Below are positions 9,737 to 20,992 of a stretch of 64,000 bases of DNA, piece after piece; within the stretch, counting starts at the first letter, position 1, and every line of letters starts with the position of its first letter. This DNA is from Guyanagaster necrorhizus (Eukaryota > Basidiomycota > Agaricomycetes > Agaricales > Physalacriaceae): positions 62,001 to 126,000 of the forward strand of contig NW_025064904.1 of NCBI RefSeq assembly GCF_019112545.1. Reading direction: 5' to 3'. Made by a program: the position numbers and the translations under genes. The notes under the pieces were generated by a model, which ran no database searches, was not told the origin of the DNA, and saw only the letters and a program-made list of their open reading frames with translations.

Positions 9737-11163
9737 CTATTCTAATGCACCAAACAAGCTTACTACAGCCACCGGCGCAGGACCTCCCTCCCTAGCTTTT
9801 GTTTGTCCACAATATGCTATCACATATCGACTTGGATGCCAAGTCACTGTTGGTGCTGGAGCAAGAGCAGGAACGCGATGCAAGGGCATAGATGTCTCAG
9901 TCGCACACTACGAAACGATGAATTGAAAGACAAAGACAGAAAATGTTTCGCCACGTACAATATCGACGTAAACGCCTGTGCTTCCGATAGCGAGATACTC
10001 ACCGTCGTGAGAGAAACTCAATGAACTGATTTGATGTCTGCCAGAACTTGTCAATAAAGTAAAAAAATAACAGCCTGTACAGAAAAACGTACTCGCAGGC
10101 AGTGATCGTCCTGGCACAGATCCATTCCGTCAAGTCAAACAAGTTAACTATGGAGTCAAATCCTCCTGATGCAAGATATCTTAGAAGGGTCAGTTGAAGA
10201 TAACTGTCCTAGCACTAGTCTTCTCACCTCCCCCTGGGATCTAAAGCAGCGGCCTCGCATCCCCCAACGTGCGCAGCCGGTGTCTCTCTAACAGTAAGTG
10301 ACGGGTAGTCCAGCACCCTCAGTGTATGTTCCGAATGGTGGGTTAGGACTATCCCATCGCCTGTATGGTTGAACATTGCTCTTGAACCAGAAACCTAGTA
10401 AACAGCGCGGTGAGAACGTGTAAAGGCATCACAAAAATGCGTACAATTTCTTTGTCGCGCACGCTCCAAGTCTCTTTCCCACCTTGCACTTGTCCGCACT
10501 CAAGGAAATACATCTGATGCCCAGCAGATGTGTACACCATTGTTTTGCCATCTGGTGAATAATTCATCACCAATGGGGACTGCTTCAGAGACACTTGTTG
10601 CAGGCAGCGACTTTCTGCGACCAGAGTGAGCACGATATATAGAGCTAGAAATCAGCATGCGAACGTCTGGCGTCCCAAAACACGATCCTGCGGTCTTTCC
10701 CACTCGACGTGCAGAACAATTCCGGATGCGTCGGGTTCCAGGTAACATGGTCGACTTCGTCCGAATGCCCACCGGAGAACATTGTCGCTGAGCGAGCTTC
10801 CATCTACGGGCCGCCCTCAACACACAAAACAAAAGCAGAGGAAAAAACCTCACGAACCCCCTTCTCAGGTTGCCACACCCTCGTTATTTTGTCGATCCCT
10901 ACTGCCGCGAGTTTCTTACCATCACAGCTCCACGCGACATGATTCATCGCCTGAGGGCTTGGCATACGATAATCTCGAGGTTTGAAGGCGGAGAAAGTTG
11001 GCGGCTACAGGCGAAGGAGTTACTACGGTGTCAATGAGTGCTCAAACGTAGTCCAGAGGGGGCCAACAAGTACAAGGATTCCCCGTACGCCAAACGTCGT
11101 GTGTGGAGGCGGCGAAGGCGGTCGTTGAGGCACGGGTATTTCTTCTTCTTCTTTTGGTGGCAT
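9737..11163 (-). CDS. TEX1: THO/TREX complex WD-repeat subunit TEX1 (THOC3)
   Basis: WD40 protein of the THO complex, which couples transcription to mRNA export in the nucleus. Start ATG 11163 (MPPKEEEEIPVPQRPPSP); the first intron joins HTTFG to PPTFSAFKPRDYRMPSPQ. Repeats read HVAWSCDGKKLAAVGIDK, HSDEVDHVTWNPTHPELF, SGKDRRIVFWDAR, then SPLVMNYSPDGKTMVY and VLTHHSEHTLRVLDYP, then YLASGGFDSIVNLFD and QISSLSFSHDGEYLAIGS. The C-terminus TVTWHPSRYVIAYCGQTK is typical of THOC3. The stop is at 9737-9739. About seven introns interrupt it. Its ATG is only 59 bp from that of the DNAJC17-like gene on the other strand, so the two must share a promoter. Confidence 0.9.
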
Positions 11164-11222
11164 GGTGGCGGCTAGAGGCAAGAGGGTAGGTGGCTGTGCA
11201 GCCATCCTCTGTTTCCACCACC

Positions 11223-12456
11223 ATGTCCACCGAAGTCGAAATGAATCCTTACGAGCTTCTGAATGTCGAAGTTGAAGCTGACGAGCGAACAATACGAACA
11301 GCATATCGACAACGGTCACTCAAGGTCCATCCTGATAGGGTACGTGCCGTGGCTGGGAATTCAATGTCTCGCTGACAGACGGCCCAACAGAACCCTAATA
11401 ATCCTGATGCTGGTACGTTCTTGAGGCCTTTTCTCACACTGGGAGTAACTGATAACTCTATAGCTCGTAAATTTCACGAGCTGAACCAAGCTTATGAATT
11501 GCTATTGGATCCCCTTCGGCGGCTGGCCCTCGATGCAAAACTGCGGGTCAAGGCTGCTAAGGCGGAACGGTTCAAATCATTTGACACTAAAAGGAAGGCA
11601 TTTCTGGAGGAGCTAGAGGAGAGAGAGAGGTCTTTTAAGAAAGCGCGCATGGAGAAGCAGAAATCAGAGGCGGACCAATGGCAAGCGAACGAAAAAATCA
11701 AGGACGAGGGTAGAAGACTCAGGGAGGAGAAGGAAAAGGAATTTCGACAACGCGAACAGAACGCGAAGAAGGTTGATGAGGACGAGCCGCCTTCCATCGG
11801 TACGCCTATCATTTCTTTTTCCTGCTGACTCAGTGCCTGACTTTTCTTTAGAACCCAATGACACGACCGTCCGAGTCAAATTCTCACTGTCTGAACATCC
11901 CGACTTGACCACTTTGGAAGCCCTCGTCGCCGTATTTGCACCTTTCGGGCCAACCGACACGGAAACAATCGTGCTTTCACTGAGAGCATCCAAGAAAGCC
12001 CCGTCGAAGCCTCCAAAGTATGGTACCGCCCTTGTTCCTTTCAAAAGAATTGGCGACGCCTTTGCTGCAGTATGTGCTAGCGGCCGACCAGAGCGAGGTC
12101 TGAAAGGTATAGATGTCACCTGGGTCGGTGGGAAGGAACCGGAAATTTTGGGTTGGTTGAAGAGGACGGGGAAGCTTTCTGCCCAGCCGGACGTACCATC
12201 GGAGGCCAGGTCGAACCCCGAACCACGAAACTCTACTCCGTCAATGTTCTCGTCGTTTCCTGAGACACTGGTACGTGCCTTTTAATTGCCATTTCCTTTA
12301 TCTGTCGTGTTTACCGCGTTGTTCTAGCTCGAACCCGTACCAGAGGTTACCGTCTCTCCCGATATAGACTATGAGTCGTTGACTCTAATGCGTATGCGTC
12401 AAGCTGAGCGTGAACGTCTAGAACGCGAGATACTCGAGCGTGAAGCGAATGAATAA
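11223..12456 (+). CDS. DNAJC17/Cwf23-like J protein with RRM
   Basis: Spliceosome-associated J-domain protein. Start ATG 11223 (MSTEVEMNPYELLNVEVEAD). The J domain covers about residues 8-75 with the HPD tripeptide in LKVHPDRNPNNPDA. A long charged coiled coil follows (EELEERERSFKKARMEKQKS). Then comes a C-terminal RRM-like domain (TTVRVKFSLSEHPDLTTLEA, KYGTALVPFKRIGDAFAAV), an arrangement known from human DNAJC17 and yeast Cwc23 relatives. Introns are 11340-11390, 11413-11463, 11800-11851 and 12271-12327. The protein ends in a short charged helix rich in Arg and Glu. The divergent partner TEX1 also acts in mRNA biogenesis, which makes co-expression plausible. Confidence 0.9.
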
Positions 12457-13038
12457 CTACAATACAAAGGTACTTTTATTATCTGTGGTTTATGATGTAT
12501 CATAGAGGCTGGAATCTTTACTCTAGACTTCCAAGCGGAGCGAAGGCGATTCCTTCGCTTTTCGAGTTCAAGACCGAGACGCTGTTCTGGTCAAGCAAAC
12601 ATGATTCTCGCGTTGGTCGTTCCGGACTGACCATAAGGTGTACGACGTCGAAGATTCAGCTGATCATCCGGGAATCTATTCTTTGTCGAGGATCTGGTCT
12701 GGATCGTTCTGTGACCGCATGATTGGCGGTTTATGTAAATCTATTCTTGTCAAGGTCCTCTCCACCGACGTATAATCATGCAACTCCAACGTATTATCTA
12801 GGCTATCAATGGCGTCTTGTGGGCTGTCGCCTTCTTTCGGCGAAATATTCTCATCCATCGATACTGATACTCATTTCCCAAGAACCTGATATGCCCCATA
12901 GAGTATCATTGCCGTTGTGCATCCGCTGCCACTTCCATGATGCGTAGGGCTGCCATCTCCGTGTCCACATGCATGTATATACCATGTCTTGGATATATAA
13001 ACCTTCCAACCATCCACTATCTTATTCGTGCGCTTGCA
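12457..13038. other. Intergenic; TATA box of the next gene
   Basis: No supported gene. A TATATAA sequence at 12994-13000 lies about 40 nt before the ATG of the secreted protein at 13039 and is its likely TATA box. Confidence 0.6.
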
Positions 13039-13628
13039 ATGCTGTTCCTTCCTATCTTCGCTATCCTCGCTTTCATCACTTCCGTCCTCGCAGGTTCCGG
13101 ATCAATCACCAAGCCTGCCAAAGGCACGTCCATTATGCCCGGCCAGTCATTTGCCTTCCACTACGATGGCATGGCAGAGTATAGCGTCTCCGGCTACAAC
13201 TACTCCGTGTGGTTGTTCACATCCCTGCCATTCGCTTTTCTACCTTCGCAGAGTTTCGGGGCAGGCCATTTCTTCGGTCGCTATAATTATGCCAACTACC
13301 CCGGTTGGTAGATCTACGTGTCTAATATTGGCCTCGACAATTAACTGTGCGATGCACTATAGGTGTTCCGTATGCGACCAACCCAGCACCAGCCAACTTC
13401 ACCATGCCGGACTTGTCGCAGTCATATGGTGGATTCGGACAAGGCCAAGACGCCAGTGGCGCCACAGTTTATCTAGCGGTCATTGAAGAATATGCCGCAG
13501 GATCTGTACGTGTCTCTTTAGAACTTTCTGATACACCTGATGATGATGCTATGCGTCCACAGACGTTTGGCTTGCAAATGAACCTGGCTACGACGCAGCT
13601 CATGTACAACGGCACGCAGCATCATTGA
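13039..13628 (+). CDS. Small secreted protein, copy B of a local paralog pair
   Basis: Paralog of the gene at 5123-5717, on the opposite strand. ATG 13039 gives a signal peptide (MLFLPIFAILAFITSVLA). The mature protein starts GSGSITKPAKGTSIMPGQSF and keeps YDGMAEYSVSGYNYSVWLF, FGAGHFFGRYNYANYPG, VPYATNPAPANFTMP, GGFGQGQDASGATVYLAVIEE and the tail TFGLQMNLATTQLMYNGTQHH. Introns are 13304-13362 and 13506-13562, at the same codons as in copy A. An upstream in-frame ATG at 12937 exists, but the TATA box at 12994 lies downstream of it, which supports 13039. Family not recognised; likely an extracellular, N-glycosylated protein (NYS, NGT sequons). Confidence 0.87.
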
Positions 13629-13819
13629 TTCTTTAGACGTACATAGAACATGGACATGAATCACGAACAACGAACACTCGTAGGGCACTACCGGACAATT
13701 TATAGCCAGTTACTAGTAGAAAAGGACGATCGGAAGGTCAAAATGGACTCAAAAACGTCATGCATTTCGGTGTATATAGAAAGATACTGTATAACTGAGC
13801 TAACAAAGTCATACTTATG

Positions 13820-16800
13820 TCATGTGCTTTTCTCGCCCACGAACTGGTCAAACCAGCGGAAAACTTCGTAATGCCATTTGAGGCTGAGGGAAAGAAAGTC
13901 CAATTATGAGCGGCTTGGAGTAAGAAGAAGAAGAAGAAGAAAGCAGACCTGTTACCGTGATTCAGAACCCAATGGTTCTCATCAGGGAAGATAACGAGTC
14001 TACTTGGAACACCACGTCTGCAAGAAGAACTTTGAGTAAGGAATCAGAGCAAACAGCTTCAAAGAAACGCACTGCTGCAAAGCATGGAAAGCCCCAATAC
14101 TTTCGGTCTCGGCCAACCTGTAATCTTTGCTCCCATGGATGAGAAGCTGTGGCGTACCCCATTTGTGCACAAAGTTGGAAGGGTTGTACCTACGTCAAGC
14201 CCATCAGTAACCTCCCCGGATCAGAAAGTTACGGTGGCACATACTTGTCAATTATCTCTTTACTCTTCTTCTCCCACGGCCTATAATAACACATCGAAAG
14301 GTTAGCTCAGGCGGCGAAAAACCGCGTGCTTACCGCCCTGCCCAGTCATGATTGAACTATGAAAATGCCGTGTCATATTCTGCAAGGTGAACGAAAATAG
14401 ATGCTCTTACGAAGAACAACTCATCAGTCGAGAATCCATTGTAGTTCGAATCAAAGACCCCATCATGGCACACGAGGGCCTTGTGAGTTTCAACGACGTG
14501 CCGAGAATGGAATCGTTACTTGAGACAAACCTTGAAGTTGAATTCATACTCGGGGTGACCTTGTATCCAGCTGAAACCAACGTTCATCTCGGCGCATTTG
14601 GAGAAAACGAGATTCCGGCGTACTTTACAGCATACCCTCCCCAGCTTGCACCAGCTGCAACCGCACGGTCCGGATCGATCTCCAATCGCATATGAGTCAA
14701 TACTATATGAAAGTTTGTCTAGACATACCTCGGGATACGTATTCAACACGTATTTCCATCCCTTTTGCAGGTCAACGAAAGGCTTACCTCCCCAGTCCTC
14801 CGTGATGCCATCCGTGAATTCTATTTGTTCTCCTTCAGATTGATAAATAAATAAAAATAACGATAGAGCATGCCTTGTCCAAAGGTTGTACTTCCAGTAG
14901 GATTGATCAGCACAGAGAAGTACCCCTGCTGCGCAAAAACTAAGAAGCAACCGTGTAATATGATAACTGCAACATCTAGTACAGTATGGTTTACGCACTA
15001 TTTGGATTCCATCGCGTAGACCATTGATCCTCCCAGGCGCTTTGAGGACCTGGGCATGGACGTCAATTATCATCTAGAATGGAACCAGATAGTATGTTGT
15101 AGTAAGCACCTCCATGGATGAGAAGAACAACGGGCCATTTCTTCGTTTCCCCTTCTTTCCAGCCCTTCGGTTTCAGAATCCAGCCTTGTATGTTCTTATC
15201 TTCTGCGCCTTTGAACCAGATGCTTTCTCCTTTGCTGAGGTTCTTCCCCTTCAGGTCATTTTCGGTGAAACGAGTGATTTGCTTAATTTCTCCACTGAAT
15301 GTGATGAGCGTATCACTCCTGCCGATTTCCGATTCTAGGTCTTTCAAACCACTGACAAGGAAGACATCGTTGGGCGAAGTGTACGAAGACTGCGTGATAA
15401 GAAGTCGGCCGTAATAAAGCGACTGTAGGCCCCCTGCTGCAGGTCCATCAGTTATCGCGACAGGACTAACGTACTTGGTATCGAGGTCAGGATCGGTTGT
15501 AGACTTCGACGGCGTCGGAGGCAGCGGCAAAACGAAGACCTTGACCCGTGCGTTGTCGCCGGCAGTGAAGTAGATGAACTCGCCCGTTTTAGAGAACTGC
15601 GCGACAGTCGCTCAGACGAAGCGATATTGAACATATGGAAACGAACATACCGCCAAAGAATCCGGTGAGCGGTCCCATTGCTGGGTAAGTGTGTACCTGA
15701 CATCTTTCTTGAGATCGTAGATGACAATCTTTGCTCTGTCGCGTGTGAGCCGTTCAGGATGACGAATATGTCAGAATATGATGCAAACCTGTCGGATTCA
15801 TAGCCATCTAAATCAAGCTCCAGCCAAGCCACCTTTGAACCGTCTTTGTTGAAGACCGGATTATGTGTCGCGCCTTGTTTCCCTGATGTAAGCTCCCTGG
15901 GCTTGCCACCGAGAATGTCAATGATGTATACCTTGCGTTTCCGTTGTAAACTTTAAGAAAACAATGAGACATTAGGATGCGCTTACATTCTGCTTGGTGT
16001 GCCACGCTGGAGGCAGGTCTGGGTCCTTAGCGGTGTATACAACTTGACTCGTGGAAATGTCGAAATCATCAGTGCCTCCAAATGGTTCAACGGGACAGCT
16101 CTGTTAATTATTAACACGACCAACCGACATTCAATATCAAGACTACTGACGTGTCCTGTTCCCTTGAGGATGTTTGTGAACTGAGATCCGAAATGCCATT
16201 TGTGATCTGGGTCCTGAACGAGGCGAACGCTGAACAGGGATGTTGTTTTGGGTCCAGTCCAAGTGTCCCAATGTCTCTCGTAGGTTGTGTCATACACTAA
16301 AGCAGTGGTTCCGCGGTTCTCCCAAGCCTCATCCTGCTCTTTGACAGCAGATAGGTTACCGTCAGGATAGACGTTGTCCGAGAACACCAGTTGCCCAGAG
16401 AGTAAAGAGTACCGGAAGTTGGTGGCAGTTGTCGTGGGGAACGAACCAAGCAGGGTTGGGAGATTAGGTGCACTCACAGTGCCGACTTCATCACTGTCCT
16501 GCTTCTTATAATCAATGTCCAGCGCGTAGATATCGAGTTTCTTGTCGCCCTCGACGACATGGGCGACTGTGCGACCATCGAGCCAGAATGCTTCACCACC
16601 TTTGAACAGCTACAAATAGTCAACAGCGACCATGACCTATGATGACAAGGCTTACAGGAATCTCGAAAGGCCTCCCAGAGCCCGCCAGTGGTGCGACGAA
16701 GATAGACCGGTTGACTCTGCGACGGTCAGTTCGGAAGTATGCGACGGCAGAACACACACTTCTTGTCCTTTGAAGAGTATTTATTGTAAGGAACCAGAAC

Positions 16801-17004
16801 GAGATCCCCTGCTGGATTGGCTACACCAGTGCCTGGGCGACCGAGTTCTACCAAGTCCTTGGGAGAAAACACGTCAGGGCCTTCCTTGAATGCGAATGTT
16901 GATGGCGCGTTCATCGTGGTAACTGGGGAAGATAATGGAGCCTTGAATGGGACCTGTACTGCCAGCACGATGGGAAGAAAGATAAAATAGTAAGGCAACC
17001 TCAT
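13820..17004 (-). CDS. Secreted dipeptidyl-peptidase V-type serine peptidase (family S9)
   Basis: Prolyl-oligopeptidase-fold peptidase resembling fungal secreted DPP V. ATG 17004 opens a signal peptide (MRLPYYFIFLPIVLAVQ). A propeller region includes FSPKDLVELGRPGTGVANPAG, FRYSLLSGQLVFSDNVYPDG and HKWHFGSQFTNILKGTG. The catalytic domain has LIHGGAYYN/GPQSAWEDQWSTRWNPN, the nucleophile elbow GASWGGY (exons near 14600-14690), WIQGHPEYEFNFK, the acid region IHGSKDYRLAETES, and the His in PDENHWVLNHG. The tail is WHYEVFRWFDQFVGEKST, stop 13820-13822. About ten or more introns occur; the last holds a (TTC)n pyrimidine tract. Expected to release dipeptides outside the cell. Exact exon borders in the middle are approximate. 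Confidence 0.85.
13921..13941. repeat. AAG trinucleotide tract in an intron
   Basis: Short run of AAG units on the plus strand, reading as TTC repeats in the last intron of the minus-strand peptidase gene, where it probably serves as an extended polypyrimidine tract. Confidence 0.7.
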
Positions 17005-17159
17005 GTCGCGTCCAGACGAGGCCTGATATCGTAGATGTAATTCAACCCGCAACCGTGCGATCGTGTCCCACATTTGGTCATGTCGCCCTTGCTCATCATT
17101 ACCCATCTCCCCGCAAAGGTGAAAATAATGTAGAATACACCTAGTAGTACAATATTGTC

Positions 17160-18104
17160 CTACTCGCTCATCGCGTCGTCGCCAGCATCAGTCTCGACAT
17201 TATCCAGAGGAATAGCACCACCAGGTATCTGCACCACCTCGCCTGTAGCCGCGTCCCATCGTGACATCAATCCCACACGGAACGTGACCATTTTTTCTCC
17301 AATCAGTTTGAGGAGCTGTGCTTGTTCGCTGGTCAGGGTCTTCCCCTTCTCGCATAGCTTGTGCGGCGTCTGGAGAGTCGGGACGCCCTTGTTCATCATC
17401 GTGCTGAGACCCAGCTTCCTCAGCTGTGGGTCTTCATTATGAGGGAAAGGCTCTGGTGGGTCGGAAAAGTGTCGCATAACGGGACCAGCTGGGAGAATTA
17501 CTGTCCGGCTTGCGAGATTGCCTGCCCGTGCAAAGTCTGGCTGCTGGAAATCAGCAAACCACTCTATCACTTCCTGCGGTTCACTGTCGGTAAAGAATAG
17601 GCCGACTTGACCTTTTATTTGCTATTCAGGATTCAGCATCATATAATGAAATTTTTCATTTGGACGCACTTTAGAAAGCGTGTGAAGCCCTCTTTTGTGC
17701 TCCTGCTCTGGGGTGACTCCCAGTGCTTTAGCCATGACAGCCCCTCGTCCAAAAAATATCCGTGCGGAACTGGAATTCAACGTTAGCAACAAGGAGCGCA
17801 AGTGCAGGCAAGGACGCACTCTTTCCAAAGCTTCCGTACGGTTTTTAGGTGAGAATTCCTCATAGCTCCAACTTCAAAGAGCCAGCAATACTTCCATTTG
17901 TCGACGTTCAGTTGGACCTGAGGTAGTGCATTGAGTAAAGACCAGTTATATCGTGGATTGGACGTACTTCTTGCATCAAGGCACCTTTTTGCTCCTTCGT
18001 TTTTTTGGCGACCTTGGTCAACGATACTGAGGCACAGTATGAGATGACATCCAACCCTATGGATCCCTTTACTCGCCTACTTTGGAACGCTTTGACTTGG
18101 GCAT
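17160..18104 (-). CDS. MRT4: Ribosome assembly factor MRT4 (P0-like)
   Basis: Nucleolar paralog of ribosomal stalk protein P0; it holds the P0 site on pre-60S particles until exchange. Conserved blocks on the minus strand are VSLTKVAKKTKEQKGALMQE, VDKWKYCWLFEVGAMRNSHL, SRIFFGRGAVMAKALG, HKRGLHTLSK, VIEWFADFQQPDFARAGN, PQLRKLGLSTMMNKGVPTL and SEQAQLLKLIGEKM, ending in an acidic tail, stop 17160-17162. The first exon MPKSKRSK (ATG 18104) is clear, but the first intron does not join to VSLTKV by a simple GT-AG intron: GTAGGC...CTCAG leaves the frame one nucleotide off. It shares a 57-bp divergent promoter with the DOHH gene. Confidence 0.9.
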
Positions 18105-18161
18105 TTTGGAGCTGGAGGATTGGAGAAATTTATTTCAAAGTCCGCAAGGATCTATTCGGAC

Positions 18162-19420
18162 ATGGCTATCACGGTGTCTCCTGCCGAGCTCAGGAATCTG
18201 GAAGAGATTCTCCTCAATACCCAAGGAAATGTTCTCCTACACAATCGTTTCCGAGCCCTATTTACCCTCAAATCGCTCAAATCAGAAGAGGCGGTCCAGA
18301 TAATATCCAATGGTGGGCGCTTTTCTGAGATCATGTTACACTTCCACCTAATCATCGGTAGGATTTAAGGATGAATCAGCTCTCCTCAAGCATGAACTGG
18401 CTTACTGCTTAGGCCAAATCCAAAAAACGTCAGCCTTACCGATCTTGGAGTCAGTGCTTGCAGATACGACAGAGGATCCGATGGTACGGCATGAGGTGTG
18501 TTGCTATTGCTCTCTTTTTATCTGACGACTATGCCTGATACTTTCCTCGAGTAAGGCAGCTGAAGCTATGGGTGCCATCTCTGCCTCACAGTCCATCCCC
18601 GTCTTGAAGAAGTATTTATCGGATTCGAATCAGAGCGTTAGAGAGACCTGCGAGATTGCCATTGCCAGGATTGAATGGGACAATTCGGAAGAGGGTCTGC
18701 TGCACAAAGCTGGTACGAAAGATAAGGAGACTATCCCGTACGTTCTTCCGGACATCCCTTTGGCTCACGAAAACTTATGAGGTCCAGAACATATTTGTCA
18801 ATTGACCCCGCACCTCCTACGTCTGGCCTGATTACTGGTATACCCAAACCTGAGGATGTAACCGAGTCTAACATCAATGATTTGCGGTCAAAGCTTCTTA
18901 ATAAGGAGCTACCGCTCTTCGAACGATATCGGGCTATGTTTGCCCTTCGAAATATCGGCACACCCTTAGCTGTAGATTCCCTCGCCGCTGGATTCGCTGA
19001 CGAAAGCGCTTTGTTCAAGTAAGATTCGTCGTCATCGTCGAAACAGGCATATCTCTGATTGTTCTATGCAGACACGAGATCGCGTTTGTATTTGGACAGC
19101 TGCTTTCTCCTCACTCAGTTCCTTGCTTGCTCGATGTCCTAAAAGACTCGCAAGAATCTGACATGGTCCGTCACGAAGCTGCTGAAGCCCTCGGTGGCAT
19201 TGCTACCCCCGAAGTGCTACCTTATCTGAGAGAGTGGATGACGCGAAAAGATGCACCTCGTGTGGTACGAGAGAGTTGTCAAGTTGCTATAGACATGTGG
19301 GAGGTGTGTAGTACCTCGCGTCCCCGCTGTTCCCACTGACTGAACACTTGGCAGTATGAAAATTCTAACGAGTTTCAGTATGCTAATGGCCTCGACTACA
19401 CGTCGACTGTAAGCATCTAG
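18162..19420 (+). CDS. LIA1: Deoxyhypusine hydroxylase
   Basis: HEAT-repeat di-iron enzyme that completes the hypusine modification of eIF5A in the cytosol. ATG 18162 gives [19 protein letters not shown]; an in-frame ATG at 18120 is less likely because it would leave almost no promoter. All four His-Glu iron-ligand motifs are visible: [36 protein letters not shown] and [12 protein letters not shown]. The two halves, each of several HEAT repeats, are separated by the [10 protein letters not shown] linker. Introns are 18313-18361, 18496-18555, 18738-18787, 19019-19071 and 19304-19354. It ends [13 protein letters not shown]. The divergent partner MRT4 also serves translation, so a shared growth-related promoter is plausible. 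Confidence 0.94.
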
Positions 19421-19595
19421 CATCACCCAGGTTCTTGAAAAGAGAATGATTATTCAACAATAAGTAAGGAGAGGTGTACTAATATTATGTCCAAAATGAC
19501 GTATCGATCGTGGTTGGTAACAGCCGATTTCCCTGATCCTACTATCCCAAATGCCTCACTATATGATGATTCGAAACATACATCTTACCATCATC

Positions 19596-20649
19596 ATGAC
19601 TATCGCATCCATCGAGAATCGCAGCGAAGTATGTTCACTACTCTTTTGGCAGGAAAACACTTACTGGCTTGACAGCAATATCGTTCTTGTGACACAAGAA
19701 ATTTGGTGGTATTTAAAGATATGGTTGAGATGCTAGCTAGAGCTTCAGCCTCCTACAGACGACATGGTAGATGGTTGCCATGTTGTCCCCATGTATGACG
19801 CGCCCTCGGCACTCTCCAACCTCTTCATGGCACTGTACGATGGCCCGTAAGTTGGATCCTTCGTATCCTTTATTTTCTACTTCCAACTTCAACTATATCA
19901 TTCAATAGGTCGTTTGACATGGGAGACATCAATAATTTCTTCTATCTTGCGGGATTGCTTCGTTTCTCAACGAAGTACTACGTCGACCGTCTTCGCACTG
20001 AGTGTATATGATACCTCAGTCGGACGTGGGCACATACATCCCTTCACAGGCTACGATGAGATGCTGGAGATTGCTAAGACCGTGCCGGCCAATGGTAACA
20101 TGTCCTGTTCGTATGTTCATCCTCTGTATGTTCTCAATCTCGCTCGAGAAACGAATGTCCAACTTGTTGTGCCCTTGCCCTCTACTCTCTTTCCCTCTAT
20201 TCGCACAAGGAAATCTTTCGGGCAGATCACCCTAAATTTTTAGTCGACCACCCGTCACGACCTTCGTCCTTCCTTTCCCACACTGACACAAACAACTATT
20301 CGTTCATATTAAGAGTGGCGTCAGAAATATTTTCGGTATTTTATTCATGGCGTTTGCGAGTGCAAACCCTTTCCAGGGTGCGTGCGTACAGTTTACGCCG
20401 GAAATTTTTGCGAAGTTGGCTCATGATCTATGCCGGTTATTGGAGATGTCAGGCTTGTTCTTCTTTACTCAGGAGATCATAAAGATGGTCTATGAGTCTG
20501 AAAAATATTGTTTGAAGTGAAGACAGGCATTTCAGCGTCTCGCTGAAGCCTTCTGACGGGAGGCGTGGAATAGAACGCCGCTGGTACTGAGCTTTCCACC
20601 ATCCGACGAGTTGATCAAGGCAGATTTGGACAATTGGTTGAAGCGTTAG
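19596..20649 (+). pseudogene. Decayed BTB/POZ-domain gene
   Basis: Degenerate copy of the intact BTB gene at 56979-58105 (minus). The order of matching segments is the same: MTIASIENRSEV at the start, then DDMVDGCHVVPMYDAPSALS, ALYDGPSFDMGDINNFFYLA, GLLRFSTKYYVDRLRTE, YLSRTWAH, and RADHPKFLVDHPSRPSSFLS, the last corresponding to RADHPKLLVDHPSRPSSSLS of the intact gene. Several in-frame stops and frame changes interrupt it (for example after the segment EIWWYLKIWLRC near 19730 and within the region 20030-20110), and the BTB core after VTQE is lost. The intron position after ALYDGP is retained, so it arose by DNA duplication and not through an mRNA copy. Confidence 0.8.
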
Positions 20650-20992
20650 GACTTCGTTAGAACCATTGTTGAGTTGTAGAAGAGTGGATCTAAATCGTCG
20701 CAGTATCGCTAACTATCATGTACTATAAGTTATCATCTAATTCAATGTATCATTGTCGATTTAGCCAAGCACCAGAAACCAACAGACCGATAAGTGCTAT
20801 CCTAAAAACTTCAGGTTATGAGGCTATAATATAAAGAACATCGTGCCCATATGACCCGAATGCCGAAATCTACATTTACTTCACCAGCATGGTCAGTAAG
20901 AGATTAGTACGTCAAGATATAGTTACTCACTTCTACTTGCTCGGATGAGGGAAGACCGGGAAAGAAAGCAGTGGTCCAAAGGATTTGACGTC
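20650..20992. other. Intergenic, no gene seen
   Basis: AT-rich stretch between the BTB relic and the stop of the mitochondrial carrier; nothing supported here. Confidence 0.6.

Noticed and set aside
15999..16889. Plus-strand open frames inside the dipeptidyl peptidase gene
   Set aside because: They are shadows of the well-supported minus-strand exons.
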